DNA of 64,000 nt from Neoroseomonas eburnea (GTDB lineage: Bacteria; Pseudomonadota; Alphaproteobacteria; Acetobacterales; Acetobacteraceae). The notes beneath the pieces are model-generated. The model ran no database searches, was not told the origin of the DNA, and was given only the letters and a program-made list of their open reading frames with translations. Where the stretch lies: NCBI RefSeq assembly GCF_018129005.1, contig NZ_JAAEDL010000006.1:124001-188000 (forward strand), in the 5' to 3' direction. Shown here piece by piece: positions 28,095 to 37,542 of the stretch. Numbering within the stretch: the first letter of the stretch is position 1; every line of letters starts with the position of its first letter. Position numbers and translations under genes: made by a program.

Positions 28095-28706
28095 ATGTCC
28101 GACACCGAGCGCCCCGGCCGCCGCGCCCCGCGCCCTGCCGGCCCGCCGCCCACCGCGGCGCGGCTGCGGGAAGCCGCGCTGGCTCATCTCGCCCGCTTCG
28201 CCGCCACCGAGGCGGCGCTGCGCCGCGTGCTGGAACGCCGCGTCGACCGCTGGGCCCGCAGTGCCGAAGCCGAGGGCCAGCCGCGCGAGGCGATTGTCGC
28301 CGCCGCCGCCGCCGCCCGCGCCGCTGCGGCCGAGGTCGCCAAGGCCATGGTGGCTGCCGGCGCCGTGGACGACGCCGCCTTCGCCGAAAGCCGTGCCCGC
28401 CGGCTCGCCCGAACCGGGCGGTCGCGCCGCGCCATCGCCGCGCATCTCGCCGCCAAGGGCGTGGACGCGGACACCGCCGCCGCCGCGATCCCGGAGGGCG
28501 AGGAGGCGGAACTCGATGCGGCGCTGGCCTTCTGCCGCCGCCGCCGCATCGGCCCCTTCGCCCGCGCGGCCGAGGATTTGGAGGCTCGTCGCAAGGCCCT
28601 GGCCGCGCTCGCCCGGGGCGGCTTCGCCCATGGTGTTGCACGCAGGGCGCTGACGATGTCGCCGGCGGACGCCGAGGACCGGCTGCTCGCCGCGCGGCGC
28701 GGATGA
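28095..28706 (+). CDS. recX: RecX family protein
   Basis: A 203-residue all-helical protein of the RecX family, regulators that bind and inhibit RecA filaments. Features are tandem three-helix repeats with the conserved LARFAATEAALRRVLERRV, AMVAAGAVDDAAFAESRARRLARTGRSRRAIAAHLAAKGVD and CRRRRIGPFARA. Alanine/arginine-rich composition makes precise alignment hard but the order of motifs is typical. recA is not adjacent. Its stop overlaps the azlC start (ATGA), so it is coupled to an amino-acid exporter with no evident functional link. ATG 28095 is the first codon consistent with the motif spacing. Confidence 0.82.
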   Translation: MSDTERPGRRAPRPAGPPPTAARLREAALAHLARFAATEAALRRVLERRVDRWARSAEAEGQPREAIVAAAAAARAAAAEVAKAMVAAGAVDDAAFAESRARRLARTGRSRRAIAAHLAAKGVDADTAAAAIPEGEEAELDAALAFCRRRRIGPFARAAEDLEARRKALAALARGGFAHGVARRALTMSPADAEDRLLAARRG

Positions 28707-29419
28707 GCGGCAGCACCGAACCGCGCGTGACCTTCACCCGGCATGGCATATGGCGCGGCGTGCGCCAGGCCATGCCGCTGGTGATCGGCACCTTTCCCTT
28801 CGGCCTAGTGGTCGGGATCCTCTCCGACGCCAAGGGTCTCTCGCTGCTCGAGACGCTGGTGATGTCGGGCCTGGTCTTCGCCGGCTCCTCGCAGCTCCTG
28901 GCTCTGGAGCTCTGGTCCGACCCGGCGCCGATCCTGGCGGCGACGCTGGCGGCGCTGGTGGTGAACATGCGCCTGGCGCCGATGGGGGCGGCGCTGGCGC
29001 CATGGCTCGACCGGCTGCGCGGCTGGCGGCTGTGGGGGACGCTGGCCACGCTGGTCGACCATTCCTACGCGCTCTCCGCCGCGGATCAGCGGCGGGGCGG
29101 GCGGGATGCGGGCTTCCTGCTCGGCGTCGGGCTGGCGCTGTGGCTGTTCTGGATGGTTGCGGTGGCGATCGGGCATGTCTTCGGCGCGACGGTGCGGCTG
29201 CCGCCGGGGCATCCTCTCTACTTCGCGGCGGTGGCGACCTTCTGCGCCATCCTCGTGCCGGTCTGGCAGGGGCTGCGGCGGGACCTGCTGCCCTGGGCGC
29301 TGGCAGCGGCGATGGCGCTGGCGGCGTGGCGGGCGGGGCTCGGCGCACCGTGGCCACTGCTGGCGGGAGCGCTGTCCGGTGCGGCGCTCGGCGCCTGGCT
29401 GGAACTGCGCCGGCGATGA
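28703..29419 (+). CDS. azlC: AzlC family branched-chain amino acid permease
   Basis: A 238-residue membrane protein, large subunit of the AzlCD branched-chain amino-acid exporter. Family landmarks are GVRQAMPLVIGTFPFGLVVGI, FAGSSQLLALELW, NMRLAPMGAALAPWL and LATLVDHSYALSA. About six to seven hydrophobic segments are visible. It overlaps recX upstream and azlD downstream by ATGA, so all three genes are translated from one message. Relatives export valine, leucine, isoleucine or analogues such as azaleucine; the actual substrate here is not known. Confidence 0.92.
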   Translation: MSGSTEPRVTFTRHGIWRGVRQAMPLVIGTFPFGLVVGILSDAKGLSLLETLVMSGLVFAGSSQLLALELWSDPAPILAATLAALVVNMRLAPMGAALAPWLDRLRGWRLWGTLATLVDHSYALSAADQRRGGRDAGFLLGVGLALWLFWMVAVAIGHVFGATVRLPPGHPLYFAAVATFCAILVPVWQGLRRDLLPWALAAAMALAAWRAGLGAPWPLLAGALSGAALGAWLELRRR

Positions 29420-29718
29420 CACTGCGGCTTGACGTTCTGCTGGCGATCATCGGCATGGCGCTGGCGACCTATCTCTGCCGGGCCGGCGGCTATGCGCTGT
29501 TCCGCGCGCTGCGGCCGCCGCGCTTCGTGGAGGTGACGCTGCAGCACCTGCCGGGGCCGATCTTCGTCGCCTATGTCGCGCCGGCGTTGGCGGCGCAGGG
29601 CGCGAAGGGCTTCGCGGCGGCGGCCGTGGTGGTCGCGGCGCAGGCGGCGACGCGCAATCTGGCGGCCGCCATCGCAGCCGGGGTGGGCGCGATGTGGTTA
29701 CTGGGCTTGGCGGCGTAG
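29416..29718 (+). CDS. azlD: AzlD family small exporter subunit
   Basis: A 100-residue protein with about three to four hydrophobic helices, the small partner of AzlC. Motifs are LATYLCRAGGYALFRAL and FVEVTLQHLPGPIFVAYVAPAL, matching the family. Its TAG stop (29716-29718) falls within the decayed CTAG border of a B repeat that begins at 29715, so the repeat probably defined the C-terminus. It is the last gene of the recX-azlC-azlD operon. Confidence 0.9.
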   Translation: MTLRLDVLLAIIGMALATYLCRAGGYALFRALRPPRFVEVTLQHLPGPIFVAYVAPALAAQGAKGFAAAAVVVAAQAATRNLAAAIAAGVGAMWLLGLAA

Positions 29719-29972
29719 GGCGCGTCCCATCGGGTGGGGTCACCTCATCGGGTGATGCCGGCGGCACGAGTTCTTGACTCGTGCCGAGGCCACGAATGCG
29801 GCCCGCCGGTGGTTCGGCGAAGCCAAGCAGACCGGAGGTTTGCGCCCGGCGTCTGAGGGCAGGAAAAGCCTCATGCCAGCGGTCGCGAATGGCGGCCGCT
29901 GGTATGAGGACGCACGCGACGACACAGGGCCGGAGCGGTTGCCGCGGGCCGAGGCGGTGGAAACCGTTCCGG
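29715..29972 (+). repeat. Repeat family B, copy 5, degenerate and interrupted
   Basis: The left 40 bp (GTAG border, then CCCATCGGGTGGGGTCACCT) and the right 65 bp (AGGACGCACGCGACGACACA through GGAGCGGTT...AAACCGTT) align with the two ends of the 108-bp B element. Between them lies a 151-bp C element. Total length 258 fits 108 plus 151 within one base. Confidence 0.7.
29755..29905 (+). repeat. Repeat family C, copy 1 (151 bp), nested in B
   Basis: The same length as the copy at 55867-56017 and highly similar. It holds a hairpin with arms GGCACGAG/CTCGTGCC near its left end and a larger hairpin (AGCGGTCGC/GCGGCCGCT core) at its right end. Terminal inverted repeats are ATGCCGGCGGC and, reversed, ATACCAGCGGC. 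Confidence 0.8.
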
Positions 29973-29978
29973 CGCGCC

Positions 29979-31994
29979 TCAACGGGCCGAGATGGGCACC
30001 AGGGTGATGGTCGAGCCCGGCGTGGCGGCGGCCTCCGGCGCGCGCACCCGGACGGGGACGGAGACGGCGGCGCCCTCGGCGTCGAGCACCGTGACGCGGT
30101 AGAAGCCGGGGCCGGGCGGCACCCAGGCGGCTTCGCGGCGGGCCGCCTCGTGCGGGATGGGCGCGCCGTCCACCAGGAAGGCGAGGGGCCGGCGGCCACC
30201 CGCGGCGCGCAGCGTGACGGGGCCGCCGCCTTCCGCCAGTGCCGCGCCGGGCGGCGGGAACAGCAGCCGCAGCCGGTCCGCCGGGACCTGCTGGCGCGGC
30301 GCATCGGCCATGACGCGCAGCCGTTCGCGCGGCGCGTCCGGCAGCAGGGCGAAGACGCGGGCGAGCACCGGCAGCGCTGCCTGCCGGCCCGTCGCGCCCG
30401 GCATGGCGGTGCCGTCCGGCCGGCCGATCCAGACGCCGGCGACATGCCGCCGGTCGAAGCCCATCGCCCAGGAATCGCGCCCGCCCCAGGAGGTGCCGGT
30501 CTTCCACGCCACGCCGGCGGGGCCGCCGCCGGGAAAGTTCTGCACCAGGATGGCGGCGACGGTGTCGGCCGCGCGCCGTTCCACCGCCTGCTGCGCCTCG
30601 CCCGCCGGGCCGGGCCTCAGGCGCAGCGGCAGCGAGCGGCCATGATCGGCGATGGTGGCGTAGAGCGCCGTCATCTCCCGCAGCGTCGTTCCCGCGCCGC
30701 CGAGGGTGAGCGGCAGCGACGCATCCGCCCCGCGCGGCAGCCTCGGCGCCGCGCCGGCCGCCTTCAGCGCCGAGGCGAAGCGCAGCGCGCCGATCTGGTC
30801 CAGCAGCGCCACCGCCGGCAGGTTGAGCGACATGCGCAGCGCCTCCGCCGCGGTGACGCGGCCGGCGAAGTCGCGGGAAAAGTTCTCCGGCGCATAGGCA
30901 CCGAAATGGCGCGGCAGGTCGGCGATCAGCGTGCCCGGCTGCACGATGCCGCGCTCGAAGGCCATGGCGTAGAGGAAGGGCTTCAGCGCCGATCCCGGGG
31001 ACCTCACCGCGCGCGTCAGGTCCAGCGCGCCGGCGCGGGATTCCGCGCCCCATTCGCCGCCGATCAGGGCGCGGACTTCGCGGGTCTCGATATCCGCCAC
31101 CACGATGGCGAGGGCGGCGCGGTCGGGCAGCGTCGGCAGGATGTCGGCGGCGAGGCGCTCGGTCGCGCGCTGCAGCGGGGCGTCGAGGGTCAGCGTCACC
31201 GGCGCCGTCGCGCCGCGCGCCATCTCCCGCGACAGGTGCGGCGCGAGGCGCGGCATGGCGCGGCGACGCTCCGGCATGGCGGCGGCGAGCGCGAGTTCCC
31301 GGTCCGGCGCCGAAAGCCCCGCCGCCGGGCCGCCGCGCCGCGCCAGCACGGCGTCGCGCGCGGCGCGGGCGGCATCGGGGTGGCGGTCAGGGCGCAGGGT
31401 CGCGGGGCGCCGGGCGAGGGCCACCAGCAGTGCCGATTCCGCCGCGTCGAGCCGCGCCGCCGGTCGCCCGAACCAGGCCAGGCTGCCGGCGCGGATGCCC
31501 TCGATGTTGCCGCTCTGCGGCGCGAGGGTGAGCCAGATGCCGAGGATCTCATCCTTGCTGAAGCGCGCTTCGAGCTGGAAGGCGCGGAAGATCTCGATGA
31601 CCTTCGAGCGCAGCGTGCGCGGCCGTGGTTCGAGCAGGCGGGCCGCCTGCATGGTCAGCGTCGATCCGCCGGAGACGACGCGACCGGCACGGATCCACTG
31701 CAGCGCCGCGCGCGACAGCGCCACCGGATCGACGCCAGGATGGCTGCGAAAGCGGCGATCCTCGGCGGCGATCAGCAGGTCGGTCAGCGTCGGCGGCACG
31801 TCCGCCGTGGTGGTGCGCAGCCGCCAGGTGCCGCCCGGGGCGGGCAGGACGGACAGGGTGCGGCCTTCGCGGTCGAGTACCTCGACGCCCGTGGCGGTCA
31901 GGCGCGAGAGGTCGGGCGGATAGGCACGGTCGAGCGCAAAAGGCGCGGCGACGACGGCAAGCGCGAGTGCTGCGAGTGCGAGGCGCTTGATCAT
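29979..31994 (-). CDS. pbpC: Penicillin-binding protein 1C
   Basis: A 671-residue bifunctional peptidoglycan synthase. An N-terminal signal anchor (KRLALAALALAVVAAPFAL) is followed by a glycosyltransferase domain with E79 in AAEDRRFRSHPGVD and GGSTLTMQAARLL. The transpeptidase domain has SPGSALKPF (S335, K338), SLN at 389 and KTGTSWGG at 498. The C-terminal 90 residues form the BiPBP_C domain. It lies downstream of an alpha-2-macroglobulin gene on the same strand, the pairing known from E. coli yfhM-pbpC, and is thought to rebuild wall after attack. Between the two genes is repeat A copy 2. Confidence 0.95.
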   Translation of the reverse strand: MIKRLALAALALAVVAAPFALDRAYPPDLSRLTATGVEVLDREGRTLSVLPAPGGTWRLRTTTADVPPTLTDLLIAAEDRRFRSHPGVDPVALSRAALQWIRAGRVVSGGSTLTMQAARLLEPRPRTLRSKVIEIFRAFQLEARFSKDEILGIWLTLAPQSGNIEGIRAGSLAWFGRPAARLDAAESALLVALARRPATLRPDRHPDAARAARDAVLARRGGPAAGLSAPDRELALAAAMPERRRAMPRLAPHLSREMARGATAPVTLTLDAPLQRATERLAADILPTLPDRAALAIVVADIETREVRALIGGEWGAESRAGALDLTRAVRSPGSALKPFLYAMAFERGIVQPGTLIADLPRHFGAYAPENFSRDFAGRVTAAEALRMSLNLPAVALLDQIGALRFASALKAAGAAPRLPRGADASLPLTLGGAGTTLREMTALYATIADHGRSLPLRLRPGPAGEAQQAVERRAADTVAAILVQNFPGGGPAGVAWKTGTSWGGRDSWAMGFDRRHVAGVWIGRPDGTAMPGATGRQAALPVLARVFALLPDAPRERLRVMADAPRQQVPADRLRLLFPPPGAALAEGGGPVTLRAAGGRRPLAFLVDGAPIPHEAARREAAWVPPGPGFYRVTVLDAEGAAVSVPVRVRAPEAAATPGSTITLVPISAR

Positions 31995-32050
31995 GGGACG
32001 CGACCGGAGGGGCCCCGCCCCATGCGCGCGAACATGGGGTGGAGGCGGAT

Positions 32051-32280
32051 CGGAGAAGGGTCTTGCCCCTTTCCGGGCCTCTCCCCAGCAATGGCCGAAA
32101 GGCCCTTGCGAACGAATACCTGGCGCCTTGCCCCGCTGCCGGCGCCAGCACCGAGACCGGGCGATGGGTACCGGTCGCGCTCAGGGGGTGCAATGCCCGT
32201 GTGGCGCCCGGCACCAGGTGACGGTTCCCAAAGGCCTTTCGGCCTTTGGCGGGGTGGTCCGGAGGGGCGGCGCCCCTCCG
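32051..32280. repeat. Repeat family A, copy 2
   Basis: The right half is almost identical to copy 1: arms CAAAGGCC/GGCCTTTG within 32228-32249 and GGAGGGGC/GCCCCTCC at 32261-32279. The left half (32051-32104) is decayed but keeps a GGCCGAAAGGCC core. The right half starts 25 bp after the macroglobulin stop, so it separates that gene from pbpC. Confidence 0.8.
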
Positions 32281-32304
32281 GTTCCTCTGCCGTGCCGCGC
32301 GTCA

Positions 32305-35300
32305 TCAGTTCCCCGGCAGCACCGTGATCCGCGCCGTGTTCTGCCGTGCGAAGATCCCCGGCCGGTACATGTCCTGCGCCTCCCCGCCCGGCAGCTCGAA
32401 CGCCCCGGCCGTCACCGCCCGCAGCCGCACCGCGAGGCGTGCGAAGGGCCGCTGCGGCGTCAGCGTCACCGCCGCCGCGTAGCGGTCGTCGAGTGCCGGC
32501 TGGCTGTCCACCTCGGTCAGCGTGCCGAGCCAGGGCATGCCGGCGATGTCGCCCGCCGGCAGGCGGGAGGCGATTTCCCACCCCGCCGGAAGGCCGTGGA
32601 TCACCATCGCCTCGTGCCGTTCGTTGGTTTCCGCGCGCAGCTCGATCAGCAGCACGAAGGAGGTGTTCTGCGTCAGCCGGTCGAGGTCCAGCGGCTGCCC
32701 GTCCAGCGCGAAGAAGCGGCGTGTCACGCGGAAGCCCTCGCGCGCCGCGGGCAGCGGGTCGCGCGGGATGCCGTTGATCGAGACCGACTGCCACACCGGC
32801 GCGCTGCCGAGGTTGCGCGCGACCCCCGGGCCGGAGATCGGCGTCGCCACCACCGGCCGCGGCGGCAGCGCGCTGCCGTTGACCGCGACGGTCGCCGCCC
32901 GCATGCCCTGGCCGAGCACCTGCGCCGCCAGCACCGCCCAGGCCTGTTCCTGGGTGCTGCTGCGCAGCGGCGTGAACGCGGCGCCCGGCAGGGTGTTGAG
33001 CACCTGGCTCAGGCGGTCGGGCATCAGCCCGCTCTCGCGCAGCAGCAGCGCGGTGGCGAGCGCATCGCGCGGGGCGCTGCCGTAGTCGTAATACCAGAAG
33101 CGCCGGCCGGTGGCGGCGAGCGCCGCGGCGAAGGCCTGCTCCGCCCGCACGGTATCGCCGCCGCGCGCGAAGGTGGCGGCGAGCTGCGCGCGGGAGAGCT
33201 GCGTCGGCAGCTCGTTCAGGTTCTCCATCAGCCGCCGTGCGGCACCGAGGCGCGGCTGGCCGGCCAGCGCCAGGGCGTGCAGGCGATAGGCCTGGGCGGC
33301 GCGTTCCTCCGGCGTGTCGGCGCTGGTGTCCTCGATGGCGTCGTCAAGGAAGCGCAGCGCCTCGCGCAGCGCGCCCTCGGGCACGGTGGCGCCGGCGGTG
33401 CGGGCGCGGACCAGCGCCTCCACCGCATAGGGCGTCAGCCATTGCTGTGCCTCGCCGCTCGCGCTCCACATGGAGAAGGAGCCATCGAAGCGCTGGCGGT
33501 CGAGGATGGCATCCACCGCGCGCTGCAGGCGGATGGCACGATCGGGGTCGCCTTCCTCGGTGATGCCGGCCGACAGCGCGAGCGCGCGGGAGGCCGACTG
33601 CTCGAGGCAATAGAGCGGGAAGTCCTCCACCGCCCTCAGCATGCCGGAGACGTCATAGCGCACGGCCGCGCCGAAGGAGGCGGTGGCGCGCCAGGCGTTC
33701 TGCACGAAGCGGGAGATCGGCGGGTTGAACGGCAGCTCGACGCCGGGCGGCAACTCGACGCCCGCCACTTCGGTCACGCGGGCGCGGGAGGACCGGATGG
33801 TGATCCGGCTCTCGCGGTCCACGCGGAAGCCGTTCGGGCCGGTGACGGCGAGGCGCAGCACGCCCTCGCCGCCTTCCGTCGCGCGCAGCGTGGTGAAGGG
33901 CTGCGCCCGCGCGCCGGTGGCCAGCGCCGCCGCCAGCCGCGTCGGGCCGGCGATGGCCAGGCCGCCGGTCGCGGTGAGCTCAGCGGCGATCTCGCCCTGC
34001 GGCAGTTCGATGTTGTGCAGCAGGACGGAAAGGCGGGCCTCGTCGCCGGGGGCGAGGAAGCGCGGCAGCAGCGCTTCCGCCACCACCTGGTCGCGCACGG
34101 TGACGGGCTTCGCCGCCGCGCCGACGCGCGTGCCTTCCCAGGCGACCACCATCAGGCGGAGCTCGCCGGCGAAGTCGGGGATGTCGAGCGGCACCATGGC
34201 GACGCCGTCCGGCCCCGCACGCACCACGCCGGAGAACAGCGAAACCAAGCGCTGCGGCGGCTGGATGGCGTCCGCCGCGGCATCCTCGTCGCCGCCCTGG
34301 CGCAGCAGGGCGAGCTCGCCCTCGGCCGGCGCGATCAGGCGGCCGTAATCGTCGCGGATATCGACGCCGAGCCGCCGGCGGCCGAGCAGATGCGCGGCCG
34401 GGTCGGGGTTGGCGAAGCTGGTCAGGCGCAGGATGCCCTCGTCCACCGCGGCCAGCGTCAGCAGCACCGGGCCGCCGGCATTGGCGACGCGCACCGGCAC
34501 CTCGGCGCGCTGACGCGGCCGCAGCAGCGGCGGCGTGTCGATGGTGACGGCGAGGGTGCGCGGCGCCGGGTCGATGCCGACCCAGGCGAGGCCGAGGCCA
34601 CGGCCCGGCTGGCCGGACCGCGTCTCACCCGGGCGGAAGACGGTGACCGCCACATAGGCGCCGGGGCCCCAGGCGGCGTCGACCGGCACGTCGACATCGG
34701 TGCCGCCTTCGGCGACCTCGATCTCGCGCAGGGAGACGAGCCGGTCGGTCAGCACGGCAACCGAGGCTCGGCCGGCGAAGGGCGGCGTGATGCGGATGCG
34801 TGCCGCCTCGCCAGGCGCATAGGCGCGGCGGTCGGCGGCGACGTCGACGCGGTCGGGGATCTCGGCGCTCTCGACGCCCGCCCAGCCGGAGCGGAAGCGG
34901 ATGGAGGTGATGCCGAGGCCACCGGCGTCGCTCACCTCCAGCCGGTAGCGGCCGAAGGGCAGGGTGCGGGCGAAGCGCATGGGCTGCTGCGCGGTGACGC
35001 GGATCTCCTGCGCGTCCACCGGCTCGTCGCGCCACACCGTCTCCCAGCGCGCGATGGAGCCGCGCACGACGATGCGCCAGTTCGGGCGTTCGCGCACCAG
35101 CCGCACGCGCAGCGTCGCCGGCACGGCGCGGCCTTCCGGCGAGACGGCGGCGATGTCGAAGGCGGCTTCGGCGCCGGCGTCGATGGCGTCGTTCTCGAAG
35201 GCGGGCTTCACCGCGACCAGCGTGCCGCGCGCGCGGACGGGGACGGCGAAGCGCGTGCGCGTCTCGCGCCCGCCGGGTTCGCTGACGGAAACGGTCACCT

Positions 35301-37416
35301 CGCCGCGCACCGGGCGCGTTGTGTCCGGCGCCTGCGGCAGGGCGAGGGTGAGCGTGGTGCGGCCCTGGTCGTCGGTCTCAGGAACCTCGAAGGTGATCAG
35401 GTCCGGGGCGAACTGTTCCTGCGCCAGGCCGAAGCGCCAGCCGCGCCAGGCCTCGAAGGGTTCGGGGTCGTGCAGCAGGCGCATCTCCGCCTGGCCCGAC
35501 AGGCCGGAGCCCGGCGCGCCGTAGAGGAAGCGGGCGGTCACCGGCACCGCGAGCCCGCGCGCGCCCGGCACCAGCGGGCCGGGCACGGGGCCCGCCGTCA
35601 CCTCCAGCCGCTCCGGCACGAAGGCATCGACGCGGAAGGTGGTGCGGCCGACCGGCGGGGCGTCGGGGTCGGTCAGCGCCTCCAGCGTCCACAGGCCGAA
35701 GGGCGCGCCGGCGGATAGCCGCAGCGGCCAGTAGATGGCGCCGCCATCCTGCCGTGGCGGCACGATCTCCTGCGCGATCTGGCCGTTGGGGCGGCGCAAC
35801 CGCAGGCGGATCGGCAGGTCGAGCGGCCGGCCGGCGGGGTCGCGGATCAGCGCGGCGGCGTTCACCGTCTCGCCGGGGCGGAAGATGCCGCGGTCGAGCC
35901 AGAGGAAGGCATCGACCGGCCCGGGATGCGGCTGCCCGGTGGCGCCGCGGTCGGACAGGTCGAAGGAGGCCGCCTCCAGTGACAGCGCGGCGATGTCGTC
36001 CGCCGTCTCGGCATGCACGGCGACCGGGGCGAGCGGTCCCGTGCCGCGCAGCAGCGCGACGGGGAAGCGCGCGAGCCCGTCCGCGCCGGTGCGCGTCTCG
36101 GCGAGGATCTCGTTGTTGCGCGCCATCAGCATGACGCGCAGGTCGCCGGTCGCGGTGGCGGATTGCAGGCTGCGCGCCTGCACCGCGAGGCCATCCGCGC
36201 CGCGCCAGGCGGTCAGGCCGATATCGGTGACGAAGAACGGAAGCGCGGCGGTACGGCTTTCGCCGCGCCGGCTGTCGTCCTGGCGTAGCACCAGCAGGTA
36301 GGCCCCGGGTCCGGCGCTGCGCAGCACGTCGGGCAGCGGCAGGATGGAACGGTGGGTGCGGTTGGGCTCGACGCGCTGAAGCTCGGCGCGGCCTTCCCAC
36401 AGGATGCGGCCCATATCCTCGCTGATCGAGGAGGCGGACCAGGATTCCAGCGCCTCGCCCGGCGTCCAGTCGCGGCGCAGCGGCACCAGGTTGCGCTCGG
36501 CGACGCGCACCAGGCGCATCGTCATGTTGGTGACGTTGACGGTGGCGACGCCGATCCGCGCCTCCTGCCCGCGCGGCAGGATGAAGGCGCGGGTGTCGAA
36601 GGCGATGTTGGCGTCGCGGTTCGGCATGGCGATGGCGACGGCGGTCTCCTGGCGCAGGTTCTGCCGGTCCTCGCCGGGCAGGCCGGCGCGCAGGATCAGG
36701 CGCGTGGAGGCGCCCCAGGGCAGGCCGGCGACGCAGAGGAGGTCGCCCTCGCGCTCGATGGCGAGGGAGGGGATCGGCGGGTCGGCGCGGATCCAGTCGC
36801 CCGGCTGCCAGTCGGTGCGGCGCGCCGGCGCATTGGTGAAGGCGAGGCAGGCGCGGGCCGGATCAGCGTCAGGTTCGGTGGTGACGCGGCGGACCAGCAT
36901 GCCGGCGGCACGGCGCGCGGTTTCCAGCCGCTGCCGATGCTCGGGGCTGTCCATGCGCTCGAGGATCGCTTCCAGCGCCTCGATCTGCTGCACCGGGCGG
37001 TCCATGCGGCGCAGCGCCTCGGCGATCACGAGAAGCGGGGCGATCTCGGGTTCGCCGTAGGGGGCGAGCTGGAAGGCGCGCCAGGCGGCCTGCAGGGCGC
37101 GCTGGTTGTTCGGCGGGGTGCGGTTGAGCTGCGCCTGCGCCAGCGCCAGCCAGTGGTCGCCGTTCGGCTGGCCGAGGCCGATCCGTTCCTCCCAGGCGGC
37201 GGCCGCGGCGGCGTAGTCGCGCCGCCCCTCCGCCTGGCCGGCCCGCTGCTCGGCCGCGAGGCGCTGCTGCGGATTGCCGCCGGCGGGGAAGCGGCGCTGC
37301 ATCTCCTGCTGATAGGCGCTGGTGTCGCGCCCGAGTCCCGGCAGGTCGAAGGTTTGTGCCGCGGCGAGGCCCGGAAGGGCGAAGGCCAGCAGGAGCAGCA
37401 GGCGGATCAGTCGCAT
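32305..37416 (-). CDS. Bacterial alpha-2-macroglobulin
   Basis: A 1703-residue secreted macroglobulin, the protease trap that pairs with PbpC. The signal peptide is MRLIRLLLLLAFALPGLAAA followed by QTFDLPGLG, without a lipobox cysteine, so it is periplasmic and soluble or released rather than lipid-anchored as in E. coli. The thioester motif CLEQ is at about residues 1270-1273, so it is of the thioester-bearing type. N-terminal bait-region and MG domains precede a FRPGETVNAAALIRDPAGRPL segment and RGGDE-type signatures (RQGGDEDAAADAIQPPQRL). The C-terminus has the receptor-binding-like beta domain. Length is typical of MG-rich members. Confidence 0.94.
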   Translation of the reverse strand: MRLIRLLLLLAFALPGLAAAQTFDLPGLGRDTSAYQQEMQRRFPAGGNPQQRLAAEQRAGQAEGRRDYAAAAAAWEERIGLGQPNGDHWLALAQAQLNRTPPNNQRALQAAWRAFQLAPYGEPEIAPLLVIAEALRRMDRPVQQIEALEAILERMDSPEHRQRLETARRAAGMLVRRVTTEPDADPARACLAFTNAPARRTDWQPGDWIRADPPIPSLAIEREGDLLCVAGLPWGASTRLILRAGLPGEDRQNLRQETAVAIAMPNRDANIAFDTRAFILPRGQEARIGVATVNVTNMTMRLVRVAERNLVPLRRDWTPGEALESWSASSISEDMGRILWEGRAELQRVEPNRTHRSILPLPDVLRSAGPGAYLLVLRQDDSRRGESRTAALPFFVTDIGLTAWRGADGLAVQARSLQSATATGDLRVMLMARNNEILAETRTGADGLARFPVALLRGTGPLAPVAVHAETADDIAALSLEAASFDLSDRGATGQPHPGPVDAFLWLDRGIFRPGETVNAAALIRDPAGRPLDLPIRLRLRRPNGQIAQEIVPPRQDGGAIYWPLRLSAGAPFGLWTLEALTDPDAPPVGRTTFRVDAFVPERLEVTAGPVPGPLVPGARGLAVPVTARFLYGAPGSGLSGQAEMRLLHDPEPFEAWRGWRFGLAQEQFAPDLITFEVPETDDQGRTTLTLALPQAPDTTRPVRGEVTVSVSEPGGRETRTRFAVPVRARGTLVAVKPAFENDAIDAGAEAAFDIAAVSPEGRAVPATLRVRLVRERPNWRIVVRGSIARWETVWRDEPVDAQEIRVTAQQPMRFARTLPFGRYRLEVSDAGGLGITSIRFRSGWAGVESAEIPDRVDVAADRRAYAPGEAARIRITPPFAGRASVAVLTDRLVSLREIEVAEGGTDVDVPVDAAWGPGAYVAVTVFRPGETRSGQPGRGLGLAWVGIDPAPRTLAVTIDTPPLLRPRQRAEVPVRVANAGGPVLLTLAAVDEGILRLTSFANPDPAAHLLGRRRLGVDIRDDYGRLIAPAEGELALLRQGGDEDAAADAIQPPQRLVSLFSGVVRAGPDGVAMVPLDIPDFAGELRLMVVAWEGTRVGAAAKPVTVRDQVVAEALLPRFLAPGDEARLSVLLHNIELPQGEIAAELTATGGLAIAGPTRLAAALATGARAQPFTTLRATEGGEGVLRLAVTGPNGFRVDRESRITIRSSRARVTEVAGVELPPGVELPFNPPISRFVQNAWRATASFGAAVRYDVSGMLRAVEDFPLYCLEQSASRALALSAGITEEGDPDRAIRLQRAVDAILDRQRFDGSFSMWSASGEAQQWLTPYAVEALVRARTAGATVPEGALREALRFLDDAIEDTSADTPEERAAQAYRLHALALAGQPRLGAARRLMENLNELPTQLSRAQLAATFARGGDTVRAEQAFAAALAATGRRFWYYDYGSAPRDALATALLLRESGLMPDRLSQVLNTLPGAAFTPLRSSTQEQAWAVLAAQVLGQGMRAATVAVNGSALPPRPVVATPISGPGVARNLGSAPVWQSVSINGIPRDPLPAAREGFRVTRRFFALDGQPLDLDRLTQNTSFVLLIELRAETNERHEAMVIHGLPAGWEIASRLPAGDIAGMPWLGTLTEVDSQPALDDRYAAAVTLTPQRPFARLAVRLRAVTAGAFELPGGEAQDMYRPGIFARQNTARITVLPGN

Positions 37417-37542
37417 GGCGGGCGTTCCGGTCGTTTCGCGCGGGGGAGGATCATGGCACGCGACGGGGTGGCGCGCACCGGCGGAGGCGGGCCCGCCGGG
37501 GCGAGGGCGTGAGGCGTGTCACGCTCCGGCCCCGGCGCGGCA

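Noticed and set aside
31987..35718. A 1243-codon plus-strand frame opposite the macroglobulin
   Set aside because: Antisense shadow with arginine/glycine-rich composition; the macroglobulin on the minus strand has clear domains and the thioester motif.
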